The notes: generated from the sequence alone by a model not told the origin. A stretch of 64,000 nucleotides of DNA from Trichobilharzia regenti (GCA_944472135.2 OX235266.1:17773925-17837924); one strand, 5' to 3'; shown: positions 9,652 through 20,425, counted from the stretch's first letter. Numbers and translations: made by a program.

Positions 9652-10687
9652 AGCGGTAATATTAAGACAGAATTTACAAAATCCAGTCAGCTTATATATA
9701 ACACCTTAATCGTCGTTCATCAGCATGGGGGGGGGCATTTTCGCATTATCAAGTTGGCTATGTGATGAAGATAACAGAACAAGGTGTAGATTGTTGGATT
9801 TGATCGGTGCGTAAAATTATAAAAACCGCGTTTGTTTACTTAATGAAATTGCTTATCACATTCGTGTTGATCTTGTCATTTCATGGGGGAGGTGGTGAGT
9901 GAGTGTTGTAACCAGGTCAAATTCTGTTTCAGTTCATCATTCTTATTCATCAGACAATTTGAATTCCATCTGACGACATGAAGTGCTTCTGATGATGTGT
10001 AGCGTTCTTTGTGATTTCTGAAATACTTTTTCTAGATTATTTCAGTACTGTCGAAATCAATTTTGTGGTCTGATTCTATAATGTGTAAACTGATGATTTT
10101 TCAAGCTTTTCTAGTTCACTAACTGGATTTCTCGGTAGTTGGTCGAACAAATGCTCTACGGTATTCATTTCTTCCGTTTTTGATTTCTCGCAATAATTGT
10201 TCAACATATATCGCATCATACATTCCAATCATTTTATTTCATAGACGCAATTAAATAGGGAATCGTTAGGGATTTGGTCATTTATATGGACAAGGTTGCT
10301 TTGTAGTGTATGTGTGCGTTTGATGTTTTAAAGAAAACTCTAATGTTGAGCTGAGTGAGTACTCTTCTAATATTGTCTGACCAATCTGATAGTCTATACG
10401 GAATGACGATTGTTGAGGTCCATGCTTTCGGAACACGTTTTCAACCATATTTAGTGTCTGTGTTGATTTTGTTGATGCAGTTCTTTGGATAGTTGTTTTT
10501 CTTGAGAGTATCAGTGATGTTTGATATTTCTTCTTCTTTTTCTTGCTCGTCCGTTGGCATCAAAGAGTGTGCTGGTCTAAGAAGACTCGAAACAACTGAT
10601 ACCTTTGCGCCGATGGGGTGTGATGGTCTTGGAATGGGTTTTCTTCCTGAATATATAGATGTACCAAAATGTCCGTTTTCCTTCCTC

Positions 10688-10980
10688 TTAACTAGTCAGG
10701 CAGTCTAGAAATGGTGGTTCACCGAGGTCTGATTCTGCTTCCGCAGTAAACTGGATGTTGGAAGATAGGTTGTTTAGTTTCTCCAACAATGAATTGTGTA
10801 GATTTCCTTTCAGTGCTACAAAAGTATCATTTACATATTTTAACCATATTTTAGAAGTGAGTATGCTTGAAAAGTTGTTATCTTCGAATCTGTTCATAAA
10901 AAGATTAGCGACTATAGGGGATAAAATGACGGCCTTAAAATCTAGATTAACAGAGGTGGAGACAGAGATTCATAAATGAA
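10688..10980 (-). pseudogene. PLE-5 reverse transcriptase palm fragment
   Basis: An open stretch with SPIVANLFMNRFED and YVNDTFVALKGN. The second catalytic box reads V-N-D-D-like with Asn in place of the first Asp, so activity is lost. A stop follows after FLDCLTS. Neighbouring PLE sequence continues on the same strand. Confidence 0.6.
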
Positions 10981-10985
10981 ACCCT

Positions 10986-11204
10986 ATTTATGAGTTCAGT
11001 TGAGAACATGTGAAATATGAGTGATTGAAAGCCTGTCAACCAGGAAATCTAGAAAACTCTACTACCATTATGACGAATGTTAAAAGAAGCCAGAGGACTA
11101 TAAAAATCAAGTTTCAAAGTTGTGTAGTTACACCTTGATAATATGATTAGGAACAATGATATATTGTGTTCAAGATTCTGTCATCCAGTAAATAATACTG
11201 TGTC
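10986..11204. other. no gene seen
   Basis: Anonymous sequence between the PLE and the CR1-like tail. Confidence 0.4.
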
Positions 11205-11860
11205 ACTGTACATCCTTCCAAATGTCAGGCACTTGACTTTACTTTCAAGCATCGACGTGACTTACATGAACTAGTTAGTTCGCATGATCCCTGAAGCATA
11301 GATGGCACGGAAATTGAAACCAAATCAAGCATTAAATACCTTGGATTAGTTCTTTCCTCTGACCTTTCATGGTCATCCCATATCTTATCTATCTCTAAGA
11401 AAATGTTTCGTCTACAACCTTCCACATTAAAAAGTTAAGACGATCAAGTATCAACCAACCTTTACTTCTACAGTTTGTAAACTCATGTATTTTACCTCTT
11501 CTACACTATTGCTCTCCATTAATCTTTCCTGGGCTTCTCAAAAAAGATTATATCATATTACGAAGAGTATTAAATGCTGTGAGTAGAGCTTGTGGTCTGC
11601 CACTGCATGAGCTCGCTAATATTATAGTCGAGAGGCATATAAATTCCTGTACGAAATGGGCAAAGGCTATACTGTCAGACCCTGTGCACCCCTTTATTCA
11701 CACCTGTCCCCTTGTACCTCATCAGGTAGGACGAGAAGTCAATATAAGAAGTTATATGCTCTTACCACTAAGTAAAGAAATTCTACAATACCCTATTTAG
11801 CCCGTACTTTATGTGACGAAGACTCTGTTAGACGTGAAACTTACAAGTTACTATGTAATT
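11205..11860 (+). mobile_element. CR1-like LINE RT C-terminal fragment
   Basis: Broken frames give SIKYLGLVLSSDLSWSSHIL, then VSRACGLPLHELANIIVERH, INSCTKWAKAILSDPVHP and a short C-terminus. This is the same region as in the copies at 22.1-22.6, 36.1-36.5 and 46.9-47.5 kb. At least three frameshifts; the 3' UTR is missing. Confidence 0.7.
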
Positions 11861-13245
11861 AGCACAGTGAATCGACCCAATGATCTTGGAGAGCTGAGTG
11901 TGAGCAAGGCATTAAAACTAGGTAAATGACACCGTATTCATGAAAAAATATGCTTGATGAAGCAATATAATATTAAACTAGATATCTGGTAAGTTTTAGG
12001 TTAGCTTAGAGATAAACTGAGGTTAGGTTGTGGAGTCTGTAATAATACGATTGTACATTTTTTAGTTAGATGTTGAAATTAGAGACATTGTACACAACTT
12101 TTTGTTTCAAATTATTCATGTCGGAATATAGATAACTTTCGAGTACAGTTCTGTAATACAGTGTGCTTGCTGCTGGTCGCTTCATCTTCTCACTAGTCTA
12201 TACTGTCTACTTGTTTCACTACTAACCATGTTGCATACTGTGGATTATACAGGAACCTCTTAGCTTCATCCGAAGACTATTCTACAACTGGTGCACAGCT
12301 TTCACCAGTAGACACAACTCCACCAGGGAACACTATTGTGGATACTATTAATAATTTGTACCAGTGGACTTTAACTGCATAACCAAGTAACTGATTAGTT
12401 AATATAACTTACTATTGTATTTGTTTTATAATATATTGTTACACTAACATTTTATGAATTTGGATTTTTATTCAAATATGTCTTCTATATCTGAGCTCGC
12501 TAAAAAGTCCTTAACAAGGTTTAGACTAGGGACAGATTAGCGTCAGGGTCAACCTAATTATGAAGATGTTAGGGTTTGTTAAGGAGAGATTAGGGTTAAG
12601 GGTCCAAATTTACTTCTCAGCTCAAAGTCTCACACCAAGGTCAGTCAGTGGTGAGTCTACACTTCTTGGGTGTTTAGAGTGTAATTTCCCCCTTATATCA
12701 ATTATCTATGATAACCATTTGATCGGTAGACTGTAATCGATCGAAACAAAACGGATGTGACTGAAAGAAGATTAAAATAACCTGAATCAAGACCGGATTC
12801 GACCCAATGGTCACTGAGTGACCAATCCTAGGATCTACTAGCTAAGCTGCTAGATCCAACAATAAGTAGTTCATCATCCTACACAAATCACCAAGAACAG
12901 AAGGGAAGAACTGCTTGGAAAATCTATCCTGAACTATCTAATTACACTACAAACTCTAATTATTTTCCTCTTTCCTCCTAGACTATATTTCATTCCTCTA
13001 ATGTTTGCATATCATATGTTGATTTGATCCTTAATATTTGTCCTTTAACCTTGTTTTGGAATCTCTAAATGTAATGCTTCTCTTTATGTAACTATGTGAT
13101 AATATTGATAATCTGTTGTTCTCCAGTGTGATTTTGTTTGATTGTAACAATATCATTCTGTGTTGTAAGAATTGCGGCGTATAATGCTTGTAGAGAGAGA
13201 GAGTTTCAATCTCACCTTCTTGAGAATATTCTAAGTTACTTCTTT
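11861..13245. other. no gene seen; possible tRNA-like SINE head
   Basis: Minus strand 12865-12785 has TTAGCTAGTAGATCC and GGGTCGAATCCGG, resembling A and B boxes of a further SINE. At 12535-12600 a few GTTAGGG-like units occur but are irregular. No coding signal. Confidence 0.35.
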
Positions 13246-13358
13246 TGGTTACAGGATTTCATCATTAGCCGACATCAGTTAGATAACTATTAGAAAACTA
13301 ATGGGAAGTCATGTACTGTGGCTTCCTGCCGACTGAAATCAGGCAGTCAGAAAAGATT
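13246..13358 (-). mobile_element. SINE-B 3' fragment
   Basis: GGTTACAGGATTTCATCATT, GACATCAGTTAGATAACT and AAGTCATGTACTGTGG match the minus-strand tail half of SINE-B. It abuts a solo LTR. Confidence 0.55.
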
Positions 13359-13362
13359 GTAC

Positions 13363-13701
13363 TGTGGTGAGAGGTGGCTGCTAGCTAAAAGTGGCAGACA
13401 GTATTTTACGTCGATGTGTATGTCCCAAATATTGTTCGTGAGAAAATATGAACAAAGATTAATTCAACAACCAATCACAGAACACTTTGCGTAGGCGAAT
13501 ACAGTTAACACATAGGCGACCTGACATTCAAGAAACAGTCACAAAGAGATGCAAGGTTAAGTTTTTGTGAGAAATAACCAATCAGAAGGCTGTGTTTTTC
13601 TGCTTACAATAATCTATAATAATGTACATGAAAATATATAAATACGTGTTGATTTCCCTTATAAACGATCTGTTGCCTGGCTCCTGTCTTCTGTTGTTAC
13701 A
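13363..13701 (+). mobile_element. solo LTR with 4-bp target duplication
   Basis: Starts TGTGGTGAGAGG and ends TCTGTTGTTACA, flanked on both sides by GTAC (13359-13362 and 13702-13705). Inside are CCAATCA-type boxes, an AT-rich TATA-like region and AACGATCTGTTGCCTGGC near the end. Related copies are at 33768-34080 (+) and 44834-45128 (-). No internal domain is present, so a solo LTR left by recombination is the simplest reading. Confidence 0.7.
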
Positions 13702-13842
13702 GTACTTTTGATATACATCGTCAAACATTATCACAATTTTAGGAGTTTGAATAAAAGTGCGATGAATAAATATGTTGGGTTGAGGTATGTTGATTTATTG
13801 CTAAATAGCCTTGAGAACATGTGTTCCGCTCACATTGACATA

Positions 13843-13844
<2 letters not shown>

Positions 13845-13878
<34 letters not shown>
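13845..13878. repeat. (AT)n microsatellite
   Basis: Seventeen AT units in a row. Confidence 0.9.
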
Positions 13879-13881
<3 letters not shown>

Positions 13882-14461
13882 TGAATCATTGGGCTTCTGC
13901 ATCTTCCATCCAATCAAAATGCATCTTATTCAACTCATTACTATAGATTTTTCGAAAGGTAAGGTGTAAAAACTTAGCAGGTTATAAGTGTGTGTAGGGG
14001 GGGAAGGTTAATTCATTTGAAGATTCTTTATACCAGAAGTTAAATTAATTAGCAATATAACTTGCTGAGAATTCTTTCGTAGGGGTATATTGGCATTTTC
14101 CAGAACAAAGCTGTTATGAGTTGAATACTGCTCACACCAACCAGTGTAGTGTTTGCTAGCCAGCCAGATCCGAGTGATCTAAACGTTGGGCAAATTTGAG
14201 ACCAAGCTTATAATCGGTGTGCACCGTTTGACTCAGCTCGGAAACTTGAATCTACTCAAACTATCCATATTTCGGTTAGTATCTCAGACGAATTAGTAAT
14301 CCATTAAATCGAATTCGCAAATAATGCTGTTCGAGGGGAGGAATTTCGCCAGTTTCCTTCAGAAAAACCGAAATTATTCAAATCACAGTGCACGTGATCT
14401 CTCTCAAAGCATGTACTGCCGACTGTCTGGTACAAGCAGAGAGATACCTCTTTCATCAGTT
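13879..14461. other. unassigned, with SINE-E-like piece
   Basis: GCTAGCCAGCCAGATCCGAG at about 14155 is shared with 28.78 and 30.63 kb in altered form. No coding signal. Confidence 0.3.
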
Positions 14462-14708
14462 AGTGCATTTTTTATCCCTTCACATTCCCAGTGGAACACA
14501 TTGGGGGTTTCAAGCTAGATGCTTGAAATTTCGGTAGCATTATTGTTTACTTTAATGGAATGGAGTTGCTAGCCTCATGCCCAACCTACCCTCTTTACCA
14601 GTCTTATTACTGGCTTAGAGAATTAAAGGAGTGCGGGAGATCGTACCTGGGACCACACGAGGCGTGGTTGGTGAGCATTCTACCACTGTGCCACTGACGC
14701 AGTTACAC
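14462..14708 (-). mobile_element. SINE-C copy
   Basis: On the minus strand: tRNA-like head TGCGTCAGTGGCACAGTGG, B-box-like GGTACGATCTCC, body GGGCATGAGGCTAGCAACTC, tail TGTTCCACTGGGAATGTGA with A-rich end. The tail hairpin matches the RTE-like LINE 3' end. The head resembles that of SINE-A. Confidence 0.75.
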
Positions 14709-15814
14709 TTACTGTGTTGTAATCTGAATATTTTTTTTGGGTTACCAAAGGAAACTGTGGTGAAATTCCACTTCTTCGAACAGTCCGTAAATTGCAAATT
14801 GACGATTTGATTCTACGTATGCATTCGTTGTGATATGAAGGTAGACAGTCTAAGAGTCAGACAATAAAATAGACGGATCGATAGATAGACAGGCCGAAAT
14901 ACGCATGACCTTGAAATAATTAATGTTTAATTCATTCTAACAAAAAAATACATTGGACATATTTAACCAAACGTGAAACAAACATAAATTACACTTATAA
15001 ACCGGTTACTAATATATATTAATTTGAATTTTGAAATAAAAAGAATTTTTAGAAAAAGAACTTGAAAAAGCTTTTTGTGCATAACTTAAAAATAGAAACC
15101 ACTGGAGTGTTTTGAGAAAATTAAACACAGATTTAACAAGGATTTTAGACAAATAAAAGCTACAAGTATAATTTCTTTTGGACATACATAAATAATTTAG
15201 TCGGTTTACGCCCCGTAAACTTCAAAGGGTTTCTCTTTAATTTCAGTTGGTTTGTTGTTTTTTGGTTTTCAAGCGGAGTGGAATTCAAGTGGTTTTTAAC
15301 ATGATTTACTTTATTGTTTAATTTGTTTAACAAGTGTATATTGCTGGTTTGGACTATATTTAAGATAGGCGTTAGAAGAATGGATTATATTATTTCAGGC
15401 ATTCGGTACGTTTATGTAATTTCAGTGTGCCGTTTTACACTCTATTGTTGGTGTGCATGGTTGTGTGTGCCTAGGGCAATGCATACCTATTTGATGCGTT
15501 GTTTACGTGTTTACATTTGATATTTTAGTGAACACAAATCAGACAAATCTAGACAAGTTTTGAAGACTTAGCGAACTAATTGCTGACTGTGCTATTCCTT
15601 TGTGCAACTGCAGTAAAGAATCAAGACCATGGAAGTTGAGATATGACAGGAATAAAATGCCATTGAGTCACTAGGCCCTTAGCGGTTAATTCGCCGATGA
15701 TCCTTAATACTCCAAAATTTTTGGCATACTATGCTAACATGCAAGCCTATTGTATAGGTGGTCAAATTCAAACTATGAGAATTGGAGAACTTTCGCCAAT
15801 GAACTCAATAATTT
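14709..15814. other. AT-rich, no gene seen
   Basis: Includes (GATA)-like bases near 14875. The plus-strand frame 15314-15520 has no recognisable features and is not supported. Confidence 0.45.
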
Positions 15815-16100
15815 GATTTTGAGTGATCTGTCATCCATAGTTCTGTGTTTATGTGCTTGTCAGTCAAATCAAATATCCCGTCTGACCTACTACATGAGGA
15901 ATTTAATTGGTGGATGGTGACTAGCAGTGGAATCCAGGATAAAGTGCATTTTGTCCTATTTGGGACTCGCCATCTGCATGTACCTGCATTTTCCAGTGAG
16001 TGATGATGTTCCCACCGAGGCTCGAACCCAGTGCCCAAACCGTTATTCACTAGACCGCTTGAGCAACGAGAACCACCTCTTATGCAAAGGGTCATGTTAA
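15815..16100 (-). mobile_element. Sm-alpha-like hammerhead SINE
   Basis: The minus strand has a tRNA-like head (GCTCAAGCGGTCTAGTGAAT, GGGTTCGAGCCTCGG) followed near 15973-15940 by GGCGA, GTCC CAAATA GGAC and AAAATGC, then CCTGGATTCCACTGCTAG. Stem II with CAAATA loop and the CCTGGATTCCACTG stretch are those I recall for the schistosome Sm-alpha ribozyme. The core residues are mutated (CTGATGA to ATGGCGA, GAAA to AAAA), so cleavage is unlikely. Confidence 0.6.
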
Positions 16101-16109
16101 TTTAACTGA

Positions 16110-16790
16110 ATTGGACCGAAGTGCTCGGTCTCAGGTTGACATGTTGGCTTCTTGTGCAGATGCTTCGAAGTTAAGACAATTTGAAATCATTCAACCTCTA
16201 CTTTTACAAGTTGTTAACTCTAGAATCGTACCTATGTGTAATTTACTGCTTCCCAACCTTGGTCTTTCCTGGGCTACTTAAAAAGGACTGTCTCATATTC
16301 CACAGGATGTTAAAGGTTGTCTGTAGGGCAAGTGTTATGCCACGAAGTTAGCCCATTACTACTATAGTTGATAGACACCTGAACTCCTGTGTTGGAAATG
16401 GTCCATATCCGTATTGTCTGATTCTTAACACCCTCTCTATTCTCCACTCTTCCCAGCTTGCATCTCATCAGGTGTGAGAAACTCAGCGGTACCCAATTTC
16501 AAGCCGCGTCCTATGTGATAGAGATAGCCTACCACAAACTATATTATTAGCAAATTACTAATTGGCTCTTCTATTCTCTCCTATTTATAACCTATAGGGA
16601 CACTATTTCATTTAAATTATAAATTTTAGATACTAACACATTACCGTCATCATTTAACGCATTTAATACAGTTTTGACCTTATTGTCACTGTTATCGAGC
16701 ATTTCAGACGCAATACTACACCTAATTCTGAGAATCTTACATTGTATCATAAGTAGTGTTTTGAAATAAAACTGACTGACTGACTGACTG
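16110..16790 (+). mobile_element. CR1-like LINE 3' fragment with (CTGA)n tail
   Basis: DNA matches the RT C-terminus of the CR1-like family: CTTCCCAACCTTGGTCTTTC, CTGGGCTACTTAAAAAGGAC, GCCACGAAGTTAGCCC and so on, with many indels. It ends in TTTTGAAATAAA followed by five CTGA units (16771-16790), a short-repeat 3' end typical of CR1-type elements. Confidence 0.65.
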
Positions 16791-17084
16791 GATTCAACGT
16801 AGAACATTGCAACGGTGTGCAACAGTTTGAGTCGACACACTTCACTTAGCATACAAAGTAAGAAAAGAAAGTAAAAACTGATTCAAAACGAAGATTTGAG
16901 GCGAAAAGAATAGTAATATGGAAGAACAATATAGTTTTATTGGATATTATAAGTCACAAGGAGTCACTGCATCTGAGCCAGCCATCACCGAGAATGATTT
17001 TGAGCCACATTACCAATTGCCTCCAGCCACTGCTTCTTACCATCCTGAGGACCTCAACTGGCCAAGAAGTCTACATCTCCCTGC
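16791..17084. other. unassigned, possibly RTE endonuclease start
   Basis: An open frame from 16940 leads into the RTE fragment, but its first part has no recognisable motif. Confidence 0.3.
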
Positions 17085-17962
17085 GTAGCTTAAACCAACG
17101 GTTGTGGGTTTCATTGACTGATGAAGCCATGTTTTGTTTTGACCACCACTGGCTTTTTACCAACCTGATCCTATGTCAGCCTACATCTAAACGGACGCAA
17201 AAAATTGTTTGCAGCGAAGCAGTTACGTCTCCAACTAGATCAAGGCTCCAAGTCCCTAAATAATAAAGAAATAGCGAAACAAGTATCTGAGGTCAACAGC
17301 AAGACTTCTCATGCAGAAGCCTGGCACAACATACAGTTGTCTGTAGGCACAGCTGTAAAATTTGTTAATAGCCTGAAACCGATAGTTAGTAAAAGCCAGT
17401 ATATTTCTTTTACCTCATTCGAACTGATTAAAGCAAGAAGACTGATTCTGGCGATCTCCGATTATGATGAGGAGCGAAAGCTACTCAAAGGCAAAGTATC
17501 AAGAAGCCTTTGCAGCGAACGCAAACAGTAGTGGGCGACAAGAACGAAAGAGATGGAAAAGGCACTAGCGATTTGTAACACCAGACAACTACTTAGACCT
17601 ATCAGGGAAACAGATGGTAAAAGGCAAATGATAAGTGAAAAAATCTCCGAGAAAAATGGCACCATAATTAGCTTACAGGTTAGACGACTAGAACTTTGGA
17701 AATAACAATTTGAGGAGCAATTTAACTGACCTACAGCCACTCTCGACCTACTGGGCATCCAACTCTTCCCGAATAGGATATAGACTCTGGTCCTCCATCC
17801 CTAAATGAGGTTACAAAAGTTATCACTAATCTGAAAAGAGGCAGGACCTAATGGAATGACTCCAGAGATAGTGCTTAAGGATGGTCTAGATAGTTTACTG
17901 TCCGATTTAACTAAAGTATTAGGTGACGTCTTGGAATCAGAGGTAATCCCGTAGGGCTGGTG
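17085..17962 (+). mobile_element. RTE-like LINE: endonuclease end to RT start
   Basis: FDHHWLFTNLILC near 17140 resembles the SDHH end of an AP-type endonuclease. Then LNNKEIAKQVSEVNSKTSH, DEERKLLKGKVSRSL, WATRTKEMEKALAICNTRQL, ISEKNGTI and NLKRGR follow, and it ends at DVLESEVIP-GWCKSWL. This is the linker and fingers of RTE ORF2 in order, with two in-frame stops after 17530. It stops at 17962, where A/T-rich repeats and SINE-A begin. Confidence 0.7.
17205..17531 (+). pseudogene. RTE-like ORF2 linker, open segment
   Basis: A 108-codon open segment of the RTE polyprotein between endonuclease and RT. The stop at 17529-17531 (TAG) lies within what should read QWWATRTKEME, so it is a disabling point change, not a true end. 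Confidence 0.55.
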
Positions 17963-18002
17963 TAAGTCATGGTTATTTTGGAATTTATTTATTTATTTAT
18001 TT

Positions 18003-18188
18003 GCATTTTTGATTACAGCTTGATGCCACACTGTACGTTTCGTACAAGTATGGAATTTTCAGCATGGATATTGGTAGCCCAAATTTCGCAGGCCGACCAT
18101 AGATATCAGGTGCGCGTCGGCAGGGGATCGAACCTCGGACCATGTGCATGGTCGGCAAGATTCCTAACCACTGTACAACCGACGCACT
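18003..18188 (-). mobile_element. SINE-A copy directly 3' of histone H4
   Basis: Full-length on the minus strand: head TGCGTCGGTTGTACAGTGG starting at 18186-18188, B box GGTTCGATCCCCT, body CCTGATATCTATGGTCGG, tail CATGCTGAAAATTCCATAC and ATCAAGCTGTAATCAAAAA. A TTTA-type repeat (17981-18001) flanks its 3' end. Same orientation as H4, and it starts five to seven bases after the histone stem-loop. Confidence 0.85.
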
Positions 18189-18193
18189 TAGGT

Positions 18194-18209
18194 GGTCCTA
18201 AAAAGGACC
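18194..18209 (-). terminator. histone mRNA 3' stem-loop
   Basis: On the minus strand GGTCCT TTTT AGGACC is a perfect six-pair stem with a four-base loop, followed by ACCTA. This matches the stem-loop of replication-dependent histone mRNAs, which are cut about five bases after the stem. It lies 79 bases after the H4 stop. The purine-rich downstream element expected in a histone gene is absent; SINE-A begins instead. Confidence 0.85.
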
Positions 18210-18288
18210 TTGATTCGTTCTCGTGCGGACCAGTCACTGGTCACAAAACATCCACCCACTCTCACACACACCAGCCACACTGGGAACA

Positions 18289-18600
18289 TTAACCACCAAA
18301 ACCGTGCAAAGTACGACCTTGGCGTTTCAATGCATGCAAAACATCCATAGCCGTCACAGTCTTCCTCTTCACATGCTCTGTGTATGTCACAGAGTCAAGG
18401 ATCACATTCTCCAAGAATACCTTGAGAACACCACTAATCTCTTCGTAGATGGAACTGGAGATACGCCTCACACCACCACGACGAGCGAGACGGCGGACAG
18501 CTGGCTCGGTGATTCCTTGGATATTGTCACGCAGGACTTTGCGATGTCTCTTTGCTCCTCCTTTTCCCAGTCCCTTACCACCTTTACAACGACCAGACAT
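18289..18600 (-). pseudogene. H4: histone H4 copy, full-length but strongly diverged
   Basis: A 103-codon ORF from ATG at 18600 to TAA at 18289, co-linear with histone H4 (nucleosome core, pairs with H3). It aligns end to end without gaps, but about 14 residues differ from the almost invariant metazoan H4: G4C, K31E, I34V, K44R, G48S, L49S, T54I, R55S, R67L, A69S, A76V, V87L, Y88H, Y98H (numbering without Met). The N-terminal tail lysines 5, 8, 12, 16 and 20 are kept. Purifying selection on H4 is extreme, so this pattern suggests a relaxed copy, probably a retropseudogene; a divergent variant is the alternative. No other histone gene is nearby, no clear TATA box is seen, and SINE-A follows its 3' stem-loop. 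Confidence 0.85.
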
Positions 18601-19699
18601 GATTCAAGATAACGACTTTATGAAAACCGACACGAGATGACTTAACTGGGATCCAACTCGTGACCCTAGTGATTAGGGAAGCTCACGGAGTCAAATATGA
18701 GGAGAAATAATCCCTGATGACACTGTCTTACAGTAAAGCTACACATCATGAATTGGCTGAGATTAAAATCAATGGGCCATTTGAATCACCGCCTTGGCTA
18801 AACAGTCAAAAGGATTGCGTCGTAATCTGAAGGTCCTGAGTTTCTAATCTTATGGTACTATGAGTGAATTTGTAGAAGACTGTCGAACTGAGATAAAACA
18901 TCCCAATAAAGAGAAGTCATTTGGAAAGGTGGGCAATGGGTTCAAGTTCTAGTGATTACATCTACCTGATAATGAATCCTTAACAGGGAGAAAATGCGCT
19001 TCTTTGATTTCCCTGCTAGCTGCCGTCAACGTCATCTATTTTGTTTATTAACATTATAATAGCAAAAATGAATAACCTTTATTTTACCCGAGAGACTATT
19101 CATTCAGTAGCTTCTAAAAGAAAGACATCCAGGGTGTTTTTTGAACAAATAAACCAAAACGTTTTCTCTGTTGTTACAATTGTCAGCTAAATAAAAAAAG
19201 TACCACTAAATTCAGCACTGTGTGGCCAACAAGAGCAAGAAGAAAAAACCAATATGTCAAGAATTGAAAGTTTTCCAACAAAGTTTCAATAATGACGAAA
19301 TGTCAAAATTTTCAAATGATGAAGGCTATTCACATTTTTTGTTTCATTTCATTTAAGACTGATTTTGAACTCTTTGATTTTTTATAACCTCTGGACTTCA
19401 AATTTACCTAAAGTGAAGTCTTGTTATAAAAAGGAGAGGGATAGACAGAGAGAAAGAAGGCGATAGAGGGAAATTTAAAGACTGTTTCATGTGTGGATCG
19501 ATGTCAGAAGGTAAATAGTTGAAGATAAAATAACCGTTGTAGTAGTAGTAGAGTGTAATGTGAAGTCTACTGGTTGGAATCGCTCTACTGTCAGAGTTCT
19601 GATTTGACCAATCAACGTCATGTGAATGAATCTAACTCATCACTATGTGATACATGTGCCATTCAACCTATTTTGTACTTAATGACAGGATATTGTATT
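18601..19699. other. no gene seen; degenerate SINE-B near 18770-18905
   Basis: Upstream of H4 (minus strand) there is no convincing promoter. GTAATCTGAAGGTCCTGAG and GACTGTCGAACTGAGATAAAA around 18820-18900 are a worn plus-strand SINE-B. The remainder is AT-rich. Confidence 0.4.
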
Positions 19700-19704
19700 A
19701 TTAT

Positions 19705-20425
19705 AATTATTTTCTTTCATTCCTAGAGGAACATAGGGCTTCAGCCGCGCGCCTCCATTGCGTTCGGTTTTCTGTCAACGTTTTCACCCCGCTCCAATTC
19801 TGCCCACAAGCTTTCACCTCTTCTTCACATGACCTCCTGCGCCTCCATGTCACCCTTCGACGACCAACTCGCCTCTTCCCTTTCGGGTTTCACTCGAGCA
19901 ATGGCTTGTCTAGTGATGTCACTCACTTGATGGTTTCCTCAGCGTATGGCCAATCCATCTCCATTTGTTCCTGCCTATTTGTTTCACAATCTGTTCCTGA
20001 TTGGTTTACTCCCAGATATCCCTATCGCTGATCTTTTCTGACCGGCCATCTGATCTTGAGTAGTATTGAGCGAAGACAGCTGTTAATGGAGGTCCGTAGT
20101 TTGTTTGAGGTGCTGTTTATGACATGGCGCCAAGTCTCTGATCCATATAGTAGCAGTGACTTCATATTGGAGTTGAAAATCCGGATCTTATTTTTGATGC
20201 TGAGTGCCGTTGACCTACATATGGACTTGAAAGTAATGAAAGCTTGTCTTGCTTTCCCGATCCTTGCTTTGATGTCCTCATCAGTTCCGTCCGCCTGTAG
20301 TTGAAACGATGCTTCCATGGTAGGTAGGTGAAGGAGGTTGTATCTTTCGGGATATTGTAGTCAACGAGAAGTTTTCTGTACTGACTTTCATGGCGATCAG
20401 TGGTTCTTTAAGTTGAGGTTTGAAA
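19705..20425 (-). mobile_element. RTE-like LINE 3' end
   Basis: Minus strand: the C-terminal ORF part (20318-20022), then MEW- and RRRG-type sequence in broken frames, and the 3' end with the small hairpin (ATGTTCCTCTAGGAATG at about 19721-19737). The same 3' end is at 49.1 and 63.5 kb. Confidence 0.75.
20022..20318 (-). CDS. RTE-like ORF2 C-terminal segment (98 codons)
   Basis: An open segment with ADGTDEDIKARIGKARQAF, LSIKNKIRIFNSNMKSLLLY, GSETWRH and [15 protein letters not shown], the conserved post-RT region of RTE/SR2-type LINEs. The internal Met is not a genuine start, because the upstream RT is missing. It ends at a stop soon after KDQR, where intact elements continue. Confidence 0.7.
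   Translation of the reverse strand: MEASFQLQADGTDEDIKARIGKARQAFITFKSICRSTALSIKNKIRIFNSNMKSLLLYGSETWRHVINSTSNKLRTSINSCLRSILLKIRWPVRKDQR

Larger units (their letters stand above)
9590..10985 (-). mobile_element. PLE-5 copy on minus strand: RT to GIY-YIG and tail
   Basis: On the minus strand (10980 down to 9600) it begins with AVILSPIVANLFMNRF, then KIWLKYVNDTFVALKGNLHN (YVDD changed to YVND) and PPFLDCLTS (10688-10980). Frameshifted sequence then matches the plus-strand copy at 25.69-26.7 kb throughout, ending with SSEALHV-like codons and a tail containing a hammerhead-like motif. No intact protein. Confidence 0.7.

Noticed and set aside
9455..9709. Histidine-rich or serine-rich frames over the ATC repeat
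   Set aside because: Produced by a microsatellite.
12535..12600. Telomere-like GTTAGGG units
   Set aside because: Only a few irregular units, not an array.
17462..17758. 98-codon minus-strand frame
   Set aside because: Antisense shadow of the RTE linker region.
18223..18612. 129-codon plus-strand frame over H4
   Set aside because: Antisense shadow of the H4 reading frame.
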